From Ailanthus altissimus (taxonomy: Eukaryota; Streptophyta; Magnoliopsida; Sapindales; Simaroubaceae), in contig OX327712.1 of the NCBI GenBank assembly GCA_946807835.1, positions 16,758,001 through 16,822,000 of the forward strand: a stretch of 64,000 nt of DNA, given 5' to 3'. The translations under genes were made by a program, and so were the position numbers. Shown in pieces: positions 33,067-45,033 of the stretch. The first letter of the stretch is position 1. The number at the start of each line of letters is the position of its first letter. Under the pieces are notes generated by a model. That model was not told where the DNA came from, searched no databases, and worked only from the letters and a program-made list of their open reading frames with translations.

Positions 33067-35352
33067 TAGTAGAATCTTGATTGATTAAAACCCTTGGACC
33101 AAGAAAAATATATTAATTAAGTAAATATTAACGATTAATTAATAAATGATTAACTTATGAAAATATTCCTTATTTTTTTCAAAATATGTAAGAAAAATCA
33201 CATGACGTAAGACAAATTTTTTTAAATAGAAATTTTTTAATTAAGTTAGTTTGAATTTTCCTTATTTTAACAGGATTAGTCTTTTTAAAATAGGATAATA
33301 ATTTTTGGGTTTTATTTGATTTGGATTTTTATTTAGTTTTTCTAATTTATTTTAGTTTCCTATCTTATTTTAGCTTTTCTTTTTGCTCATATTTTATTCC
33401 AGTTCTACTAGGAGTTCTTTTATGAATTAGGATTTACTATTTAGTTAGAAATCAAAATAGACACATGTAAATAGGATCTATTAGCCATAAAATTATCATT
33501 CTCTCATCAATAATAAAATTTAAAAAATTTAAACTTTCTTTTATCTCTTTTCTTTTATGTGTTTCACTTCGTCAACAAGTCATATAACAATGGTTTCTCA
33601 TCTAAAAGGTGTAAAGATGCAACAATGATCAATGAAATGCATAAAGCATTGTGCCAGTCTAATAAAGAAAAACTAACTTGTACTTAAAAACAGAGGCTTG
33701 AGAGGCAATGTTTTACCCGCAGATATCAGTGGTTTGAGCCTGCTTATCTCTAATTTGTGAACTTAGTTGATACAAAGCTATACAAATATAATAGCACCCA
33801 ATAATTCACCAGTTCAATCTATGATTTATCATTCATGAACATTAATAACATCCTTCTATTTAGCAGCACCTTAGAATGGCATAGCTTTAAAGTGAAGTTA
33901 AGGGCAAGGTTCAAATAAAGAAAGGCTTACAGTGGATACTTAAGCACCCAGAGACAAGGAAGCTTATTTTAGAAAAATTTAACTTCAAATGAGTCAAGGG
34001 ACGATATCAAATACGATCAAGTAGTGTTCGAAGTATCTTTTTGCCGATCTTAAAAAATGTGAAGTTAAACAACACAAACGTACAAAATTTTTCGACTTAG
34101 AGAAGATTCTCTGTGAGTGAATTGTTCTATACTAAGAACGTGTGCATAATAGGAGAACAATCATTTAAAAGGCAAAAGACTTTCTAAAAAAGATATACCT
34201 AGTATATACTCTACAATTCAATTTTTCACAAGGTTGGCTCGAGTGTTTTAAATTAAGACTTGAAATCAAAACATATCGCTATTGGGAAGTATGTTAAACT
34301 GCGATGTTTCAAGAATATAAACTTTCATAATATGAACTGAGAGTATCATGCCAAAAAGCGGTCATGGATGAGTGGGGTGTTATTTCAACAATATATTTGA
34401 TGACTTGATAGAAAAATGGATGGTAGCAAAGTTCTTTTGCTTGTCAATAATTGTCCTGCTAACCCTAAAATTAAAGGATTGAAAAATGTGAAATTTCTTC
34501 TTTTGCTACCCAATATAATGTCAAAGATTCAGTCTCATAATGCAAGAATCATAAAATCTTTTAAGATGCATTATCGTCGTTGATTTTATCAAAACCTTCT
34601 AGAAAGTTATGAAATAAGGCAACCAAATCTAAAAAACATATATATTTTAGAAGTAATGAATCTTGCAATTTCGGCTTGGACAGTAGGTGTTAAGGTAAAA
34701 ACTGATTGTAAATTGCTTTCAACATTGAAAAATTAGGTTTGCAGATAATATGACTTTAGAGAATTTGGATGAACTTTTTAATTACAGAGGCATTCAAGAA
34801 TTAAAATTTGTAATCAAAGAGTTATAGTTCCCTCGTAGAATGGATGTCGAATACCTCTTGAACTACTTGGAGAAGATGACACAACTTCAGAGATTTTGAG
34901 TGCAAGCAAATTATTAAAGATGTTATGGGGAATGATAGATAGAATGAAGTTGAAGATGATAGTTCTATTGTGGAGCCTATATCTCGTACAAAGAAGCACT
35001 TAAAGTGATAATAACATTGAATAGTTTATTGTTACAATATGAGAATGTCGCACCAGAACTTTTTTTTTCATTACGAAAAATAAAGATGAGATCCAATTTA
35101 TATTAACCTTCAAGAAGAAATAAATAATATTAGATGCACATTTTATGAAGGCCTCCTTTATATATCATATGGATTTATTTGATTATTAATTTGTGTAGTA
35201 AATAGGTCCTATATACAACTATAAGGTTTTTTTTTTCTATAATGTACTACATTATAAATTTATTGAATTATAAATTTAGCAAGTTTTCACTAAGTTGGGA
35301 CTGGTAAAAAATATTATTTAATTGAGATTATTAATTTATCGAAGTTCTACTA
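33067..35352 (+). mobile_element. pogo/Tigger-like DNA transposon with TIRs
   Basis: The ends are inverted repeats: TAGTAGAATCTTGATTGATT at 33067 and, on minus from 35352, TAGTAGAACTTCGATAAATT. Both resemble the termini of plant pogo-like (Lemi) elements. Each is flanked by TA (33065-33066 and 35353-35354), the Tc1/mariner target dinucleotide. The second strand element CCCTTGGACC at about 33090 and its partner (complement of about 35300) are also shared. The 2286-bp length and the transposase remnant in the right half fit one decayed autonomous copy. The left 500 bp are AT-rich and may hold another small insertion. Confidence 0.8.
33960..35010 (+). pseudogene. Tigger/pogo transposase remnant (CENP-B-like, DDE)
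   Basis: The plus strand shows a CENP-B-type DNA-binding part near 34070-34290 (HKRTKFFDLEKIL, then FSQGWLECFKLRLEIK) and a DDE endonuclease part at 34360-34720: QKAVMDEWGVI, then KMDGSKVLLLVNNCPANPK, IKGLKNVKFLLLLPN and SFKMHYRRRFYQ. In relatives the central motif reads L-L-V-D-N-C-P-A-H; here Asp is Asn and His is Asn, so a catalytic residue is gone. Stops and frameshifts are frequent. The C-terminal part is traceable to about 35005. Confidence 0.85.
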
Positions 35353-35354
35353 TA

Positions 35355-36020
35355 TATTAACAATAAGTTGAGATACACTCAAGAAGCAAAACTAAGTTTT
35401 CAAGAAGATCCTAAAAAAAGGGAAAAAGATATCTGGACCTCTAAGATTTCAAGAAAATGATGTGAACACCATTTTTTTTAATAAAAAAACTCTATTTATA
35501 TCCCTGCCAGCAAACGATTTCTATTAATTTTAATTGGATAAAGAGTAAAAATGAAAATTAATTCTAATCTCTGATTTGAAATATAAAAATATCCTTATTG
35601 ACAGTGATTGAGCCCTAGTCACTCATATCAAAAGTAAGTGTACTCAATATTGTGTTACAACATATTTTATTAGAATAATGCAAAAAAAATAAATAAATAC
35701 AAAAACAAGAAATGATAAAATCCTAGCCACCTTCACGCTTCGATTCATCGTGATCAATAGTAGATAGTAGTTGTTGGCAATGAATGGTGACTTGAAGGTG
35801 GCTAGGGTTCTGTTGTTTCGTGTTTTCTTTTATTTTCTATTTTGGCATTATTTTAACAAATTTGTTATAGCACAGTGGTACGTATTTTTACTTGTAATGC
35901 TGGTAACTAAGGTTCAATATTTATCAATGAAGTTTTTAAATTTATTAACATGCGGTCTTGATGACAGTATGTTAATAGATGATAGTATGTTAATAAATTT
36001 ATAAACTTATATATAAAAAT
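35355..36020. other. Spacer with a 14-bp perfect inverted repeat
   Basis: No gene is supported. Arms CCTAGCCACCTTCA (35722-35735) and its exact complement (35793-35806) are separated by 57 bases. Confidence 0.5.
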
Positions 36021-36024
36021 AAAG

Positions 36025-36120
36025 TTGGAATAACTTAATTGGTTAAAATGTATTGCTCTTAACCATAAGGTTAGGGTTTAAACTCTATTTATAGCATTTA
36101 ATTGAATTTAGATTTTTTTT
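36025..36120 (+). repeat. tRNA-Lys-like SINE remnant or tRNA pseudogene
   Basis: The segment contains AACTTAATTGGTTAAAATG (D-arm/A-box-like), an anticodon-loop-like CTCTTAA with CTT, and GGTTAGGGTTTAAACTC (T-arm/B-box-like) at tRNA spacing, then AT-rich sequence and a run of nine T. The acceptor stem is not paired well, so a working tRNA is unlikely. A SINE head is the better guess. Confidence 0.4.
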
Positions 36121-36334
36121 TTCCAGTCAAAACAGGGGTATAATAGTATTTTCACCTGTTTTACAATTAAAATATACATAAATAATTACTTAACAAAAAT
36201 GTAATGGGATTTTAAAAAATAATGATTTTGCATGTCACTTTCCTAAAATTTTAGGATTCATATATTTTTTCTTGAAAAAACCTATTATTATATTAATATG
36301 CCTCTATTCTCAAATATTTTATTATAGAAAGATA

Positions 36335-36469
36335 AATTGTAGGGCTTAGAATGCTTGGCTCATTGTCAAGCACCCTCCTATAAAAAGCATGCTTTCTCAA
36401 CTAGGTCAAGGTTTGAGCCTTGGCGGATGTCAGGGCAATTTTATTCTTCCCTTCTCGTAGAAGCCTTCT
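36335..36469 (+). repeat. SINE-like remnant, left part
   Basis: Contains a TGGCTCATTGTCAAGC A-box-like segment and AAGGTTTGAGCCTTGG, a good B-box-like segment, about 60 bases apart. The sequence continues on the other side of the gypsy-type solo LTR at 39266-39370, so the LTR was inserted in it. Confidence 0.4.
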
Positions 36470-39260
36470 TGTAATACCCAATCCCTATTGGTAGTATTGG
36501 CGCCTAAATATTGATATAGAGTAATGAAGACACTGTAGGGTTATTCAATTTTAATTCTATTAGAAATAATTTTTTTTATGGTGCGTGTGAGAGATATTAG
36601 ACCTAATTTAATAATTTCACACTCGGTCGGAGCATCGGATGACTCTAGAATATTTTTTAAAATTTTCTCTATTGGCTTGGAAAAGAAAATTCTAATTTAC
36701 TACATGAATTTTCATTTAAGGGTTATGTATGGAACAAGCCTTTGTTGAGAAACACAATCCATATATTAGACAATGGACCAATTAGAAACAATATCACGAA
36801 TTACCAAGTTGAAAATTCTAGTTAGTTCATTGGACTATTCTAACTAGATAATTACAAAAAAATCAATTACATAGTTAGTTTCCAACTAATGGCAATTTAA
36901 AAATTTAGAGTAAGTTGAGGGGCAAATTGGTCAATTGAGAGAGCACTATATATATGGTAGAAGTGTTTAGATTTTTTAAGTGATCAAAAAGCAAACACTT
37001 AGAGTAAAAGAGAGCAAAATTCGTGCAAACAAAAGAGGGGGCTGCTACAGTGAAATTTTAGTTTTTTTTTTCATGATGTTTCATGTTTAATCAAGCTAAA
37101 ATAAGGTTACATACCAATTTCTAAGCTTAATTGAAGCCTCAATTAGTAAAAATTTAAGAAAAAGAGGTAAGAAAAGTATTGTTTTGTGAGATTTATAAGT
37201 AAACTTTCAAGATTGCTTCAATTGATATTCTTGTGTGTATTCTTGATTTAGATTTGAGTTGAATTCTAGTGTGTAGCTTGAAGGAGTCATCAATTTGAAG
37301 AAATTGGCAAGGTAAGAATTAGAGTTTTGGGTGATTTGAATGTAGAGACTTCAATTAGTTGTAATTAGGGCATTAGAATGAAATTGGCTTGATTTTAGTA
37401 TAATTCGAATAAGAAATTGAGAAAAGAAATGTGTTGGAACCTATGGTGAAATTCTGCCACTTTAGGGAAGTTAGGGATTGAGTTGTGTTTTAGTTGAATT
37501 GTGATGTATAAATGGTGCCTTATGTAAATTGAATGTATGTGGTTGATGATAAAAAAATCAAAAATGAAGAAAATGGGACATAATTATCCATTTTAAAAAA
37601 GGTAAAGGGCAATTATGTCCAACTGGAGTGATAAGGTGTTAAGAAATTTTCAGGGCATCGGATGGTAAATTAGATAAGATTGAATGGCTCCGTAAATGAA
37701 AATCGAAAAGTAATATCCATCCGAGCTTTGTATGCCGATTAGGGCGTTTAGTAGTTAAATGAGATTCTAGCATTCGATTTGGTTCTAAATGTCATTTATG
37801 GCACATAGGTGAAGAAAACCAAGAGCGGTAACGGGAGTAGAAATTCAGAACAAAATTGAGCTCGGAGCGGTTGTGAGTGAAAATCTGCCATTTCTTTTAT
37901 CTTTAGTTTATTGTGTTTTCGCATAATGAAAATGTATGTTTTATGATCTTTCAATGCATAAACATGATTTATGATCTTGATATATATATATATATATATC
38001 TATAGATATGCTTTTACATGTTCGGTTTAAGAAACAGTTTTAAAAATCACTGCATCTGTTTTAAAGGCCATTGGTATCCTCAGATTATAGTGATGGTGAT
38101 TGTATTAAACCTGGCCGGTATATGCCGTGCACATGGGCAGGTCATAGGGGGTTTGTCACTAACTCTGAGAAGTCGGAATGACGAGTCATATGAGTCGCTC
38201 TATATGTACGAGATATTGTCTCGCTATATGTATGGGATGTAAGATTTCGCTATATAGTCAGTGAGATGTCATTGTGGGTGCTGCTAGTTGAGGTGTCCCG
38301 TGACCTACTCACGTGTGCGGTGCTAGTTGAGTCACTACATGAGTATAGAGTTTTAGGGTTACAATTGGTACAATTTAGAAAGAAAAAGGCTGAGCGAGAA
38401 CTTTACTAGTTTTCGATCTACCGATAGTATTTTATTCATTTATACGCACATGGTAGTTATTATGTTGTATAAATTTTGGATATTATTTTTCAAAGATGAA
38501 ATAAAACTAGCTCGGCAAGATTTCATTGGCATATGATGTTAGAAACTGTTTTACAGCTTTATATCAGTTTTAGAAGCATAATTTATGCATGTCTTTTAGA
38601 ATTTACTATCTATGTATAATGTTAATTTATTTAAAATCTTAAATGCACTCACTGAGCTCCTTTAGCTCACTCATTTTGTATTTTATATTTTCTAAACTCC
38701 TTTTTCAGGTGTAGGTCTCAGTACGCAAGCTGCTGATTCTCCTATTGCTAATTAATGGGTCAAATCTAAAGATCGTTTTGTTCATGTAAATGTGCTAAAT
38801 AGCACTCTTTTTACTTTCAGCATGGTAGTTTTAGGCTTGTGTATTGTATATATGCTTTGTATAACTAAGAAGAGTTTCGATATTTTAATGATCGTTTCAC
38901 TCTTTTATCAGTATTTTAGTTTTATGATCATAATGAAATTATTAAGTTGAGTTGGATTGTGTTGGAAAGGACCGAAGGTCCTATTTGGCAATATTGAGAA
39001 GTGGTTTGGAAATAGAAGTGAAATTCTTTGCAGGTTTTGTACTGGATTTTCAAAAAAACAAAAGAAACTCTCTCCTTTTTTTTCTTCTAAATTAAGATGT
39101 CATTTTCGTGTATATACTAAGATTTTCTCAATAATAGCAAGAACTAAAAAGGGGTTTGCTTTACAGAATTTCTCAACTCACCCAATTATATTCTGAGGAA
39201 CTTTCATCGAGGTAGGGCTACTGGGACCTACAGTAGAAGGTCTCGGGGCTGGTCCTGTCA
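36470..39260 (+). mobile_element. Solo LTR, gypsy type (Tekay/Del-like), TSD CTTCT
   Basis: A 2791-bp block starting TGTAATACCCAATCCC and ending GGCTGGTCCTGTCA, with a perfect 5-bp duplication CTTCT (36465-36469, 39261-39265). The TGTAATACCC start is typical of plant chromovirus LTRs of the Tekay group. A TATA-rich promoter-like segment at about 36945-36955 precedes a purine-rich transcript start region (about 37000-37050), setting plus orientation. A TA repeat is at 37980-38000. No PBS, PPT or coding sequence is inside. Confidence 0.85.
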
Positions 39261-39265
39261 CTTCT

Positions 39266-40955
39266 AGTATAGGTGCGATGTGCTCAAAGCTATACGTGTT
39301 GTAATCGATGACCTCGGTAGTGCAATTCAAATTAGATGTACCTCACAATTGTATGTGTTACTATAGAAAAATTTTAATAGTATAATCTAATTATAACATC
39401 AATAATGTATTCTGATATAATATTCGCATTGTAATATCATATAATCTTGAATACTTTTATAAAAAAAAAAAGATAATTTATACAAATATAGATAAGTAAT
39501 ATGTGTAAGAAATATCATATTCCACATAAGAGCTAGTTTGGCCAATAATTATACCACATATTTCAATGTTAATTTACTAGAAATTATGTGTTTGTAAGCA
39601 AAAGGCTAAAGATTAATTTTTTTGGAAATATCATTAAAAAGAAAAGAAGATCTTGAGGTCTTGTTTTGAGTGCTATGGTCTTTCGATATTCATACTTCAA
39701 ATTAATTTTATTTATTTAAAGTTAAAAATATATGTGTATTTGAAGAAAAATATCATTAATAAGTTGATTTAAAACCACTCGATATTTTTAATATTTTGAA
39801 AAAAAAAATTATAAAAGGCAAGTACATACAGAGCAAGCTAAACTGGAATGTTAGAGGGATGCTCATCACTTGAGTAAAGCAAACTAAACTGGTATAACGC
39901 ATGTGCACAGCAACTACACTAAAGGGGAGGGTACGCATATGGTGGTTCAAAAGCTACTACTATATACTCTCATGGAAGTATAATTATTTCGAAATAAATA
40001 TTTTTGTACTGAATGTAATCATAAGATATACTATCATAAATTCTAAAATATTTTTGAATATACTAATTAGCATAAATATTTATCTATCTAAAAATAAATC
40101 ATGAATAAAGTAAATTCGATAATGTATAATTAAATTATAAACTGATGTATTGAAAATCATATATATAGTTATCCACCTACAAAAGCGTGCTAATCTTGAC
40201 CTGACTCTAGATCCTGGGGTCTACCAGCTATCGGTACTCCTCCTATAATATAGGATATAAAAATATATAATTAGTACCAATATGTATTATAAATATTGAA
40301 ATATAAATATTCTAACATCATAAAACTATTATCCGTTGAATCACTAGGTATAAACTTAACTACCCAATCTCATTTCTTGTAAATTTTCCTTTTCTTTCTT
40401 CTTCCTTTTTTTTTTTTATTTTTATTTCTCTCAATTTTTATTTCTTTCTTTCTTTCTTTAAATTCACTCTTTGTTTGTTCCCCGTCCAAATGAATGAAAT
40501 ATTTGTTTATATTTATATCAAAGTTGGTCGCCCAAGTGACCAGTTGTGGGAATCCAGATGGCCAAAGTCAATAAGTGCATGATGAAGCACTCAACTGCAT
40601 GTCACTTATATGCTTAATATAACATCAGCAGGCTTGTTTTTTTGAATGAAACAGGAGTTACAATTTCGTTAACTTAACATGTCAAAACACACATGTCACA
40701 TTTAAACAAACTAAATCAAAGGCTAGATGCTTTTTGCTAAGGACACGTGCATTACAAAAAGAAAGACATTGACTATACTAAGATTTTCTTTACATTGGTA
40801 AAGATAACTATAATTAGAATTTTCCTTGAATTAGTGGCAAATAAAGATTTACACATAAAATAGTTATATATGAAACAACTTTTATTCATGATAATTTAAA
40901 AGAAATCTACATGCAGTAGCCATAATATTTCCAAATAAAGCAAAAAGAAAGTATG
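39266..40955. other. AT-rich spacer; right SINE part then no gene
   Basis: The first hundred bases continue the SINE-like sequence split by the solo LTR. The rest has no supported coding region. A T-rich run with a (CTTT)n-like tract lies at about 40400-40460. Confidence 0.4.
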
Positions 40956-40959
40956 GTAT

Positions 40960-42020
40960 GCAAACTTTAAAAGAGCTTGTAAAATTAGTGCCAAAATAGT
41001 GGTATAAGAAGTTTGATAGGCTCATTTGTAATAATGGCTTCTTGAGGTACCTATGTGGATTATTGTTGTTATGTGAAGAAATTTAACAACTTCTATATCA
41101 TTTTAATATTTTACATAGATGACATGCTCTATGGAGGGGCTTGCATAAAAGAGAATAATAAGCTAAATAGGAAGTTATCAAAAGAGTTTGCGATGAAAGA
41201 AATAGGTATTGCGAAAGCAAATCCTTGGGATGATGATTATTAGGGATAAGGTGAATTGGATTTTAGATCTATAATAAGAAGAGCATGTGAAGAAAGTCCC
41301 TAACGTATTCAATATGGATAAACTAATGCCCGTGAACACTTATTTGGTTGCTCACTTCAAACTATCCAATGAGCACTCTTCCTAAAAAAAAGCAAGAACA
41401 AGCATACATGGCCAATGCACTTTATGCTTCTGTTATTGGCAGTCATATGTATGTTATAGTTAGCATAAGACCAGATATATCACATATAGTGGCAGTTATG
41501 AGTAGATATAGAAGTAATTCAAGAAATAACAATAGGAAGCAATAAGGTGGATTCTCATGAATCTAAGAGGAATTGCAACTTAGCATTGTATTTCAAAAGA
41601 CCAAACTTTGGTCTACAAGGTTATATTGATGCTAACATGGTGGCCAATATAGACAGTAAAAAGATAACTATTAGATGTGTTTATTTATTTTGTGGTGCAA
41701 TAATTAGTTAAGTGTCAAAACTACAAAAGACTATTGATATTTTGATTACTAAAGTAGAATACGTTATAGTTAAAGAAGCTAGTAAAGAAATGATATAACT
41801 AAAAATATTTATGGAAGAATTGGGTGAGAAATATGTAAACAATAATTTGTATTGTGATAGTCATAGTGTTGTTCACTTAAAAAGAATCTTGTTTATCATG
41901 CTAGGACAATGCATATATAAGTTTGTTATCATTTCATCAAATCAACCTTGAAGTATAAAGTCTTAACACATAAAAAAGATACATAGAAGCAAGTAGCTAG
42001 CCAATATGATAACTAAGACC
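40960..42020 (+). pseudogene. Old copia RT/RNase H remnant, split by the next element
   Basis: The frame traces run from a degraded SLYGLKQAP/WYKKFDRLI segment (about 40965-41020) through CCYVKKFNNFYIILIFYIDD (YIDD at about 41109-41123) and LSKEFAMKEIG, to RNase H (ALYFKRPNFGLQGYIDANMV, SKLQKTIDILITKVEY, LYCDSHSVVHLKR) and ANMITKT at the right end. The last codons run into the AGACC target site at 42016-42020, and the protein continues at 50237. Many stops mark it as the oldest copia layer in this stack. Confidence 0.8.
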
Positions 42021-44138
42021 TGTTAGGGTCGGTACTTACGTGCCATCCCTGAATGTACATATACTTGTGCTTTTATACGAGTGTATATTCCTATTAAATC
42101 GCTAATACCTATATATATATGGTATTATGCATGTAATGTTACAGACATTGTAGATCTAAAGGAGTTTGGATTAGATCTAAAAGAGTTTAGATAAGGGCTT
42201 ATAGTCAGCCACGCTAAGAGATATAAATGCTAAATGTTAGCACAGCTAAGTGTTAGCTGGTTATAATACTCAACAGATCCAAGAGTTGGAACCTTATCTG
42301 TAATGGGACATAGATCTGGGAATATATTAGTAACTGCATAGTTACAAGAGTTACAATCGGGTGCTAGAAAATGCTAGTTGTACAAGTATGTTCTCAAATT
42401 ATTGTCCCTGATCTATTTCTACCGATGCAGGTCTGTCGGTGGATACCTTTATATATAGATCAGCATATATCGTACTTATAGGGTATAGATGGTCGTTCCT
42501 AACCAACCGTGAGCTTGTAGCTCGTATTGACATATGGGTCTCCAGTTAGGACTGGGTATGAGACAGACTTACGAGGGCCTTTGATAGACATCTTATGTAA
42601 GCCATCAATGGAGGGTTCTTTCGAGTTGAGTAGTATACGTAGTCTTTTGACCTAAGTGCTACGATAGGCTTGTAAGTGATTCACCATACTTTAGTTCCAC
42701 GTATGTCACAGACCTTTTATGGTGTGACCGCTGGGTATGGTCTAATGCTTATAAAGTCCGGTGCGTATAGATATGGAATTCGTCAGCTCCCATATGAAGT
42801 TAGATATCTACATACTTCAAGACTGTATCTCAAAAAGTCTTGTGGCCACAAGCAATCATCCCGAAAAAGAGTTCCACCAGGGTGGAATAATATGACAAAA
42901 GAGTTTGTGCATATTGTTCAGTGAGATACAAGTCTGGAGATAAGACATGGATGAGCATTAGGGAATTTGACAGTGATAATCTATATCCCCGCATATCTAG
43001 AATATTATGACGGAAGGACTATACAATGCGTTGATTTGTATATTCGTGACATGTCCGTGGGGCATTGGTCACGGACTCATGAAATAGTTTCATTTGAAAA
43101 ATCGGGTGTAGGACCTAGAGAGTCCCACGATATAGAGTGTACTCGTTGTGCACTAGGGCAGCGTGCCCGATTAAATTATTTGATCCAGCAATATTCAGCA
43201 CTACTACAGGAATGCGTACATATCTGTATTTAAGTGTTAAATACAACAATTAGTTAATAATTGTTATTTACTAATTGTATTACGATACATAGCGTATTAT
43301 GGACCCTCGGTTGAGTTTACTAGAGTGTGAAATTTGGTAGAACCCACTAAAGGGTAGACTTGATAACTATTTATGAGGGGCAAATGGTTATTTCATTATT
43401 TGATTATTTAATGATTAAATAATTAAAATATCTCTCTTATTTTGTTATATAATATATTATTATATTATATTATAAAATATTATATATATAATATTATAAT
43501 ATACTGGGTGCCAAATAGTTGGCACCCAATAGTATTATTATATAATATATTATATTAATATTTTATTATATATATAAAGAGAGAAAGAAGTGAAATTGAA
43601 TGAATGTTAGGTGTTGGGCAAAAATTGGCCGAGAGAGAAATGGAGAAATGGAAGAAGAAGAAGAGAAAAGAAAGAAAGAAGAAAAAGAGAAGAAAAAAAA
43701 ATGAAGGGAAAAATGAAATTATGTTTCATTTTTTTCTATGTTTCTAATTGAAGCAATAGTGGATTACTTTAAATTCTTCATTTCCTATCTTTTTAGAAAA
43801 AAGTATAAAAATACACACCGATCATTTTAGGGTTTAAGAGTTAAACCCGGTGCTGCGTATAGGCTGCTGTTTTAGCTTACCAAGCCTATCGTGTTGGTGA
43901 CTAGAACTGCCCGCGTGTTGGTCTCTATGCGGATCACGAGAAAATATGTGTATAACTTTACACGTTAAGGTGAGTACTCTATCCTATAATTATATTAATG
44001 TGATTAATATATTGTATTTATTGTGTTTATTGCAAGTTTCACGCTTCTGCTAGACTTAAATATGTATGTGATGCGTATTTAGGCAATAGACACACTTGCA
44101 CATACATACACCCACGTGCCTTAAATCATCCACCAACG
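42021..44138 (+). repeat. 5' LTR, 2118 bp
   Basis: TGTTAGGGTC...CCAACG (last base decayed from A). An AT-rich insert around 43440-43560 with a perfect hairpin (43505-43528) is not in the 3' LTR. Confidence 0.9.
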
Positions 44139-44140
44139 AA

Positions 44141-44153
44141 TAGTATCAGAGCC
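44141..44153 (+). other. Primer-binding site (tRNA-iMet type)
   Basis: TAGTATCAGAGCC, two bases after the 5' LTR; one mismatch to the common site. Confidence 0.85.
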
Positions 44154-44411
44154 ATTTAGGCTTTATTTGGGTGTGGTTTAAGTGAACGGATGCAAAAGGC
44201 CTAGTGTAAATGGCGCGTTTCAAGTGTTGATATAGGTATGCCAAATGGGAAGTACTGGGCTCTATAACGCCAGCGGTGACATCTGGCACCACGGCAAAGT
44301 ACTGTTCACTTAAACAGTAGCACATAAATAATGAAATTTTAACTGTTTACTGCTACAATGATTTTGGAACAGTGTTTTGAACAATGTTTCAAGAATAATT
44401 TTGCATGTGTA

Positions 44412-44511
44412 GATTTATGAGATGTAGTGATAAAAGTTATCAGTTTATATTATAAATAGGGATTTATGAGATGCAGTGATAAAGAGTTATTGGTCTGCAT
44501 TATAAATTAGG
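44412..44511 (+). repeat. Tandem duplication, about 50-bp unit
   Basis: Two adjacent copies starting GATTTATGAGATG at 44412 and 44461, in the leader of the element. Confidence 0.8.
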
Positions 44512-44738
44512 ATTAATTTTTTCTATGTTGGTAACCACAATGGGAGCCCTACTGGTCAGGGTTAGTTGTGCTTACATGGAAAAATTAATTAATTGAGAAT
44601 CACCTTTCCTAGGAGAATGGAGACCATAGGATACATAAATCGTTTTTAATCAGATTGAAGAATATTATATTACGAGATAATATTTTATTCTAATCCGTCT
44701 TGTTAATACGGTGTTAGACGAGTCATGTTGGCTTTTTC

Positions 44739-45033
44739 TCAATATTGCTACAGCGTAAGGAACTTGGTCGATTGAGCTTGGACGATACCGGTTAAACATG
44801 AGATAAGGCAAATATATGCGAAAGTATTGCCCAATATTACTACAGCGTGAGGGTAGTATCGGTAACATATATTTGATTATTGACAAGTTAATATAGAATA
44901 CACTTATCCAATATTGCTACAGCGTGAGGATAAGGTATATTTAGGATCAAGGGGTGAGAGTTGCATGAGATGAAATTGACAAGTGTTGTCTACCTATTGA
45001 GTTTACAAAGACCAATATTGCTATAGTGTGAGG
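44739..45033 (+). repeat. Four spaced copies of a 22-bp motif in the leader
   Basis: CCAATATTGCTACAGCGTGA followed by GG, with variants, at 44739-44760, 44831-44852, 44908-44929 and 45012-45033. Spacers (about 55-82 bp) differ from each other, so this is not a simple tandem repeat. Confidence 0.85.

Noticed and set aside
33200..33600. LTR-like AT-rich block ending TTCGTCAACAAGTC
   Set aside because: No partner, duplication or PBS; it lies within the Tigger element and cannot be shown to be separate.
36025..36120. Functional tRNA-Lys gene
   Set aside because: A- and B-box-like parts are present but the acceptor stem is poor and T-arm decayed.
42676..43233. Open frames inside the 5' LTR (also 2295-2855, 3335-3572 and 48615-48803 in related LTRs)
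   Set aside because: They lie wholly in LTR sequence, differ between copies, and have no protein resemblance.
44739..45033. Four 22-bp repeats considered as a CRISPR-like array
   Set aside because: Plant retrotransposon leader, unequal spacers, imperfect repeats and no cas genes.
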